64,000 bases of DNA from Halomonas sp. LBP4 (lineage in GTDB: Bacteria > Pseudomonadota > Gammaproteobacteria > Pseudomonadales > Halomonadaceae), in contig NZ_PDOG01000001.1 of NCBI RefSeq assembly GCF_003202205.1, forward strand, positions 1,058,112 through 1,122,111, in the 5' to 3' direction. The notes beneath the pieces were generated by a model. It saw only the letters and a program-made list of their open reading frames with translations, did not search any database and was not told where the DNA came from. The position numbers were made by a program, and so were the translations under genes. Shown here one piece after another: positions 62,627-64,000 of this stretch (position 1 is the first letter of the stretch; each line of letters opens with the position of its first letter).

Positions 62627-63829
62627 TCAGCGCAGTACGCGACGCACCAGCAAAGGCCCCAGCGTCTCGAAGACCACGGTGGAGGCCACCACCGCCGCGA
62701 GCAGCAGCGCCCCCTGCTCGGGATAACGCTCCACCGCCAGCAGCGCCATGCCCATGGCGATGCCGGCCTGGGGCGTCAGCGCCAGGCCGATATCGTGGGG
62801 CAAGCGGGTACCGCGTTGCCGCGCCAGGTGGCCTCCCAGCACGCCGCCCAGGTAGCGCCCCGCCAGGCGCAGCGCGATATAGGCCAGGGTGAGCCAGAGG
62901 GCGTCGCCCAGGTGGCGCAGGTCGATGCTGGCCCCGGAGAGCACGAAGAAGAACACCAGGAAGGGCCACTCGATGTGCTCGATCTCGTTGAACGAGCGCG
63001 TATGGTGGGAGGAGAGGTTGGCCACCAGGGCACCGGCGATCATCGCCGCGAGCAGGGCCGAGACCTCGAGCCAGGTGGCGAGCCCGGCCAGCAACAGGAT
63101 CAGTGCGATCGCCTCGACCTGGGTCGGCTCGCCGGGTCTCAGCCGCCCCGTCAGCCAGGCCGCCGGTAGCCCCACGGCGGCGCCGAGCACCAGCGCGCCG
63201 CCCAGTTCCCAGCCGGCCTGTGCCAGCGCCAGGCCGCCGTTACCGGAGAGCAGCCAGCCGAGCAGCGCCATGGCCAGCCCGAAGACGAGAATCCCCCAGG
63301 CATCGTCGATAGCCACGATGCCCATCAGCAGGCGGGCGCGCAAGCGGGTATCGCCACTCTCGTGCACCGTCTCGCTGACCGCCGCCGGGTCGGTGGCCAC
63401 CGAGATGGCGGCCAGACTCACCGCCACCGCCAGCGGGAAACCGAGCAGCAGCAGGCCGGCACCCACGAACAGCACCCCCATCACGATCACCGCCAGCGAG
63501 ACGATTACGATCAAGGGGCCGGTGCTGCGCAGCCGCTCCGGGGTCAGCTCGCCCCCCAGCAGGAAGGCCACCATCACCAGCGCCACCTGGATCAGCGGCT
63601 CGCTCAGGCCATCCAGCGGTCGGGCCCCGGTCTGGCCCAGGCCCCACTGCTGGGCGGCCGCCACCCCGACACCCACCAGCACCAGCAACGAGATGCGCGG
63701 CAGGCGGGTACGACTGGCCACCGCATCGGCAAAGATGCTCAGGCTGAGGATGAGTCCCAGGAGGATCAGGTTGGCCGTCGCGGTACCGGGCTCGGCCATG
63801 GGCCACTCCCAGGATGTGTCAGCCGTCAT
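62627..63829 (-). CDS. Cation:proton antiporter (CPA family, NhaP/KefB-like)
   Basis: A 400-residue membrane protein with 11-12 hydrophobic segments. CPA-type features are LVLVGVGVAAAQQWG, the SVATDPAAVSETV segment with its conserved Asp, and GIVAIDDAWGILVFGLAMAL with the paired Asp residues. These carry Na+, K+ or H+ exchange, which fits a halophile. Three starts are possible (GTG 63838, ATG 63829, ATG 63799); 63829 has GGAGG at 9 bases and is used. It overlaps the end of the next gene. It converges on cadA, 12 bases away. Confidence 0.85.
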   Translation of the reverse strand: MTADTSWEWPMAEPGTATANLILLGLILSLSIFADAVASRTRLPRISLLVLVGVGVAAAQQWGLGQTGARPLDGLSEPLIQVALVMVAFLLGGELTPERLRSTGPLIVIVSLAVIVMGVLFVGAGLLLLGFPLAVAVSLAAISVATDPAAVSETVHESGDTRLRARLLMGIVAIDDAWGILVFGLAMALLGWLLSGNGGLALAQAGWELGGALVLGAAVGLPAAWLTGRLRPGEPTQVEAIALILLLAGLATWLEVSALLAAMIAGALVANLSSHHTRSFNEIEHIEWPFLVFFFVLSGASIDLRHLGDALWLTLAYIALRLAGRYLGGVLGGHLARQRGTRLPHDIGLALTPQAGIAMGMALLAVERYPEQGALLLAAVVASTVVFETLGPLLVRRVLR

Positions 63830-64000
63830 CTCCGCCACCCTCCATGGCCCGCTTCATGAAGTTCAGGATCCAGCGCACCATCAGGGTATCGTCCACCGGG
63901 GCATTGAGCGAGGCCTGGCCCTCGCGCACCCGATGGGCGCCCACCAGCTCGCGGCGCAGCTGCATCAGGTCCCGGGAGTAGGGTTTGGCGAATTCCGGGT
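63819..64000 (-). CDS. C-terminal part of an unrecognised protein (5' end outside window)
   Basis: An open minus-strand frame from the window edge ends at 63819. It encodes about 59 residues, rich in Arg and acidic residues, with the sequence LRRELVGAHRVREGQASLN in the middle and no hydrophobic segment. I do not recognise the family. It overlaps the antiporter start, so the two are probably translated together. It could be a small regulatory or partner protein. Confidence 0.5.
   Translation of the reverse strand, partial: PEFAKPYSRDLMQLRRELVGAHRVREGQASLNAPVDDTLMVRWILNFMKRAMEGGGDDG

Noticed and set aside
1..64000. CRISPR arrays, rRNA, complete tRNAs, transposases, integrases, toxin-antitoxin or phage genes.
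   Set aside because: None was seen. No regularly spaced repeats or mobile-element enzymes are evident on either strand.

Overview
The window is high-GC DNA with the gene content of a halophilic gammaproteobacterium, most likely Halomonas or a close relative. The inference rests on two BCCT osmolyte carriers, choline-sulfatase, a PHB-type phasin, many TRAP and ABC uptake systems, and GC-rich codon use. No species call is possible from the sequence alone.

Region 1 (1-12 kb) starts in the C-terminal part of an NCS1 nucleobase/allantoin permease. A gene-poor, AT-rich stretch (about 1.3-2.3 kb) follows and holds the tail of a GntR regulator. Next is a co-directional cassette: a complete Dpp/Opp-type ABC importer (2315-8059), a flavin-reductase-like protein, and two amidohydrolases, one without the usual HxH metal motif. 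The cassette ends against the 3' stub of a second NCS1 permease (11523-11792), so it looks inserted or recombined into an older purine/allantoin locus. An RpiR regulator and an EamA exporter follow.

Region 2 (14-21 kb) is a purine module: a TRAP transporter (QMP), a GntR/FCD regulator, urate hydroxylase PuuD, 5-hydroxyisourate hydrolase and OHCU decarboxylase, which together convert urate to allantoin. A GTATAC-cored palindrome recurs in front of the TRAP operon, the regulator and the hydrolase/decarboxylase pair, and beside the regulator stub at 1.2 kb. A phosphoribosyltransferase, a phasin and two glutathione transferases follow.

Region 3 (23.6-34 kb) is a glycolate module: a LctP-type permease, a gamma carbonic anhydrase, GlcC, GlcD-E-F and GlcG, with matching GGT-N3-ACC operators before the permease and before glcD. 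A MetE-like protein and a MetX-like acyltransferase come next. Region 4 (34-42 kb) is a choline-O-sulfate locus: LysR regulator, BetC, SulP, a long BetT carrier and a second BCCT carrier.

Region 5 (42-54 kb) has a DksA-like zinc-finger protein, an EamA gene stub, a UgpB-like ABC importer operon, a GNAT-nitrilase fusion, an MtfA-like peptidase, a TVP38 protein, a glycosyltransferase overlapping a LysR gene, and a D-malate dehydrogenase. Region 6 (54-64 kb) holds AstE with a basic amino-acid ABC importer (arginine use), then cadR, corA and cadA with matched MerR-type operators, and a cation:proton antiporter. Two copies of a roughly 100-bp palindromic repeat (30988-31086 and 44489-44590) sit in intergenic DNA.
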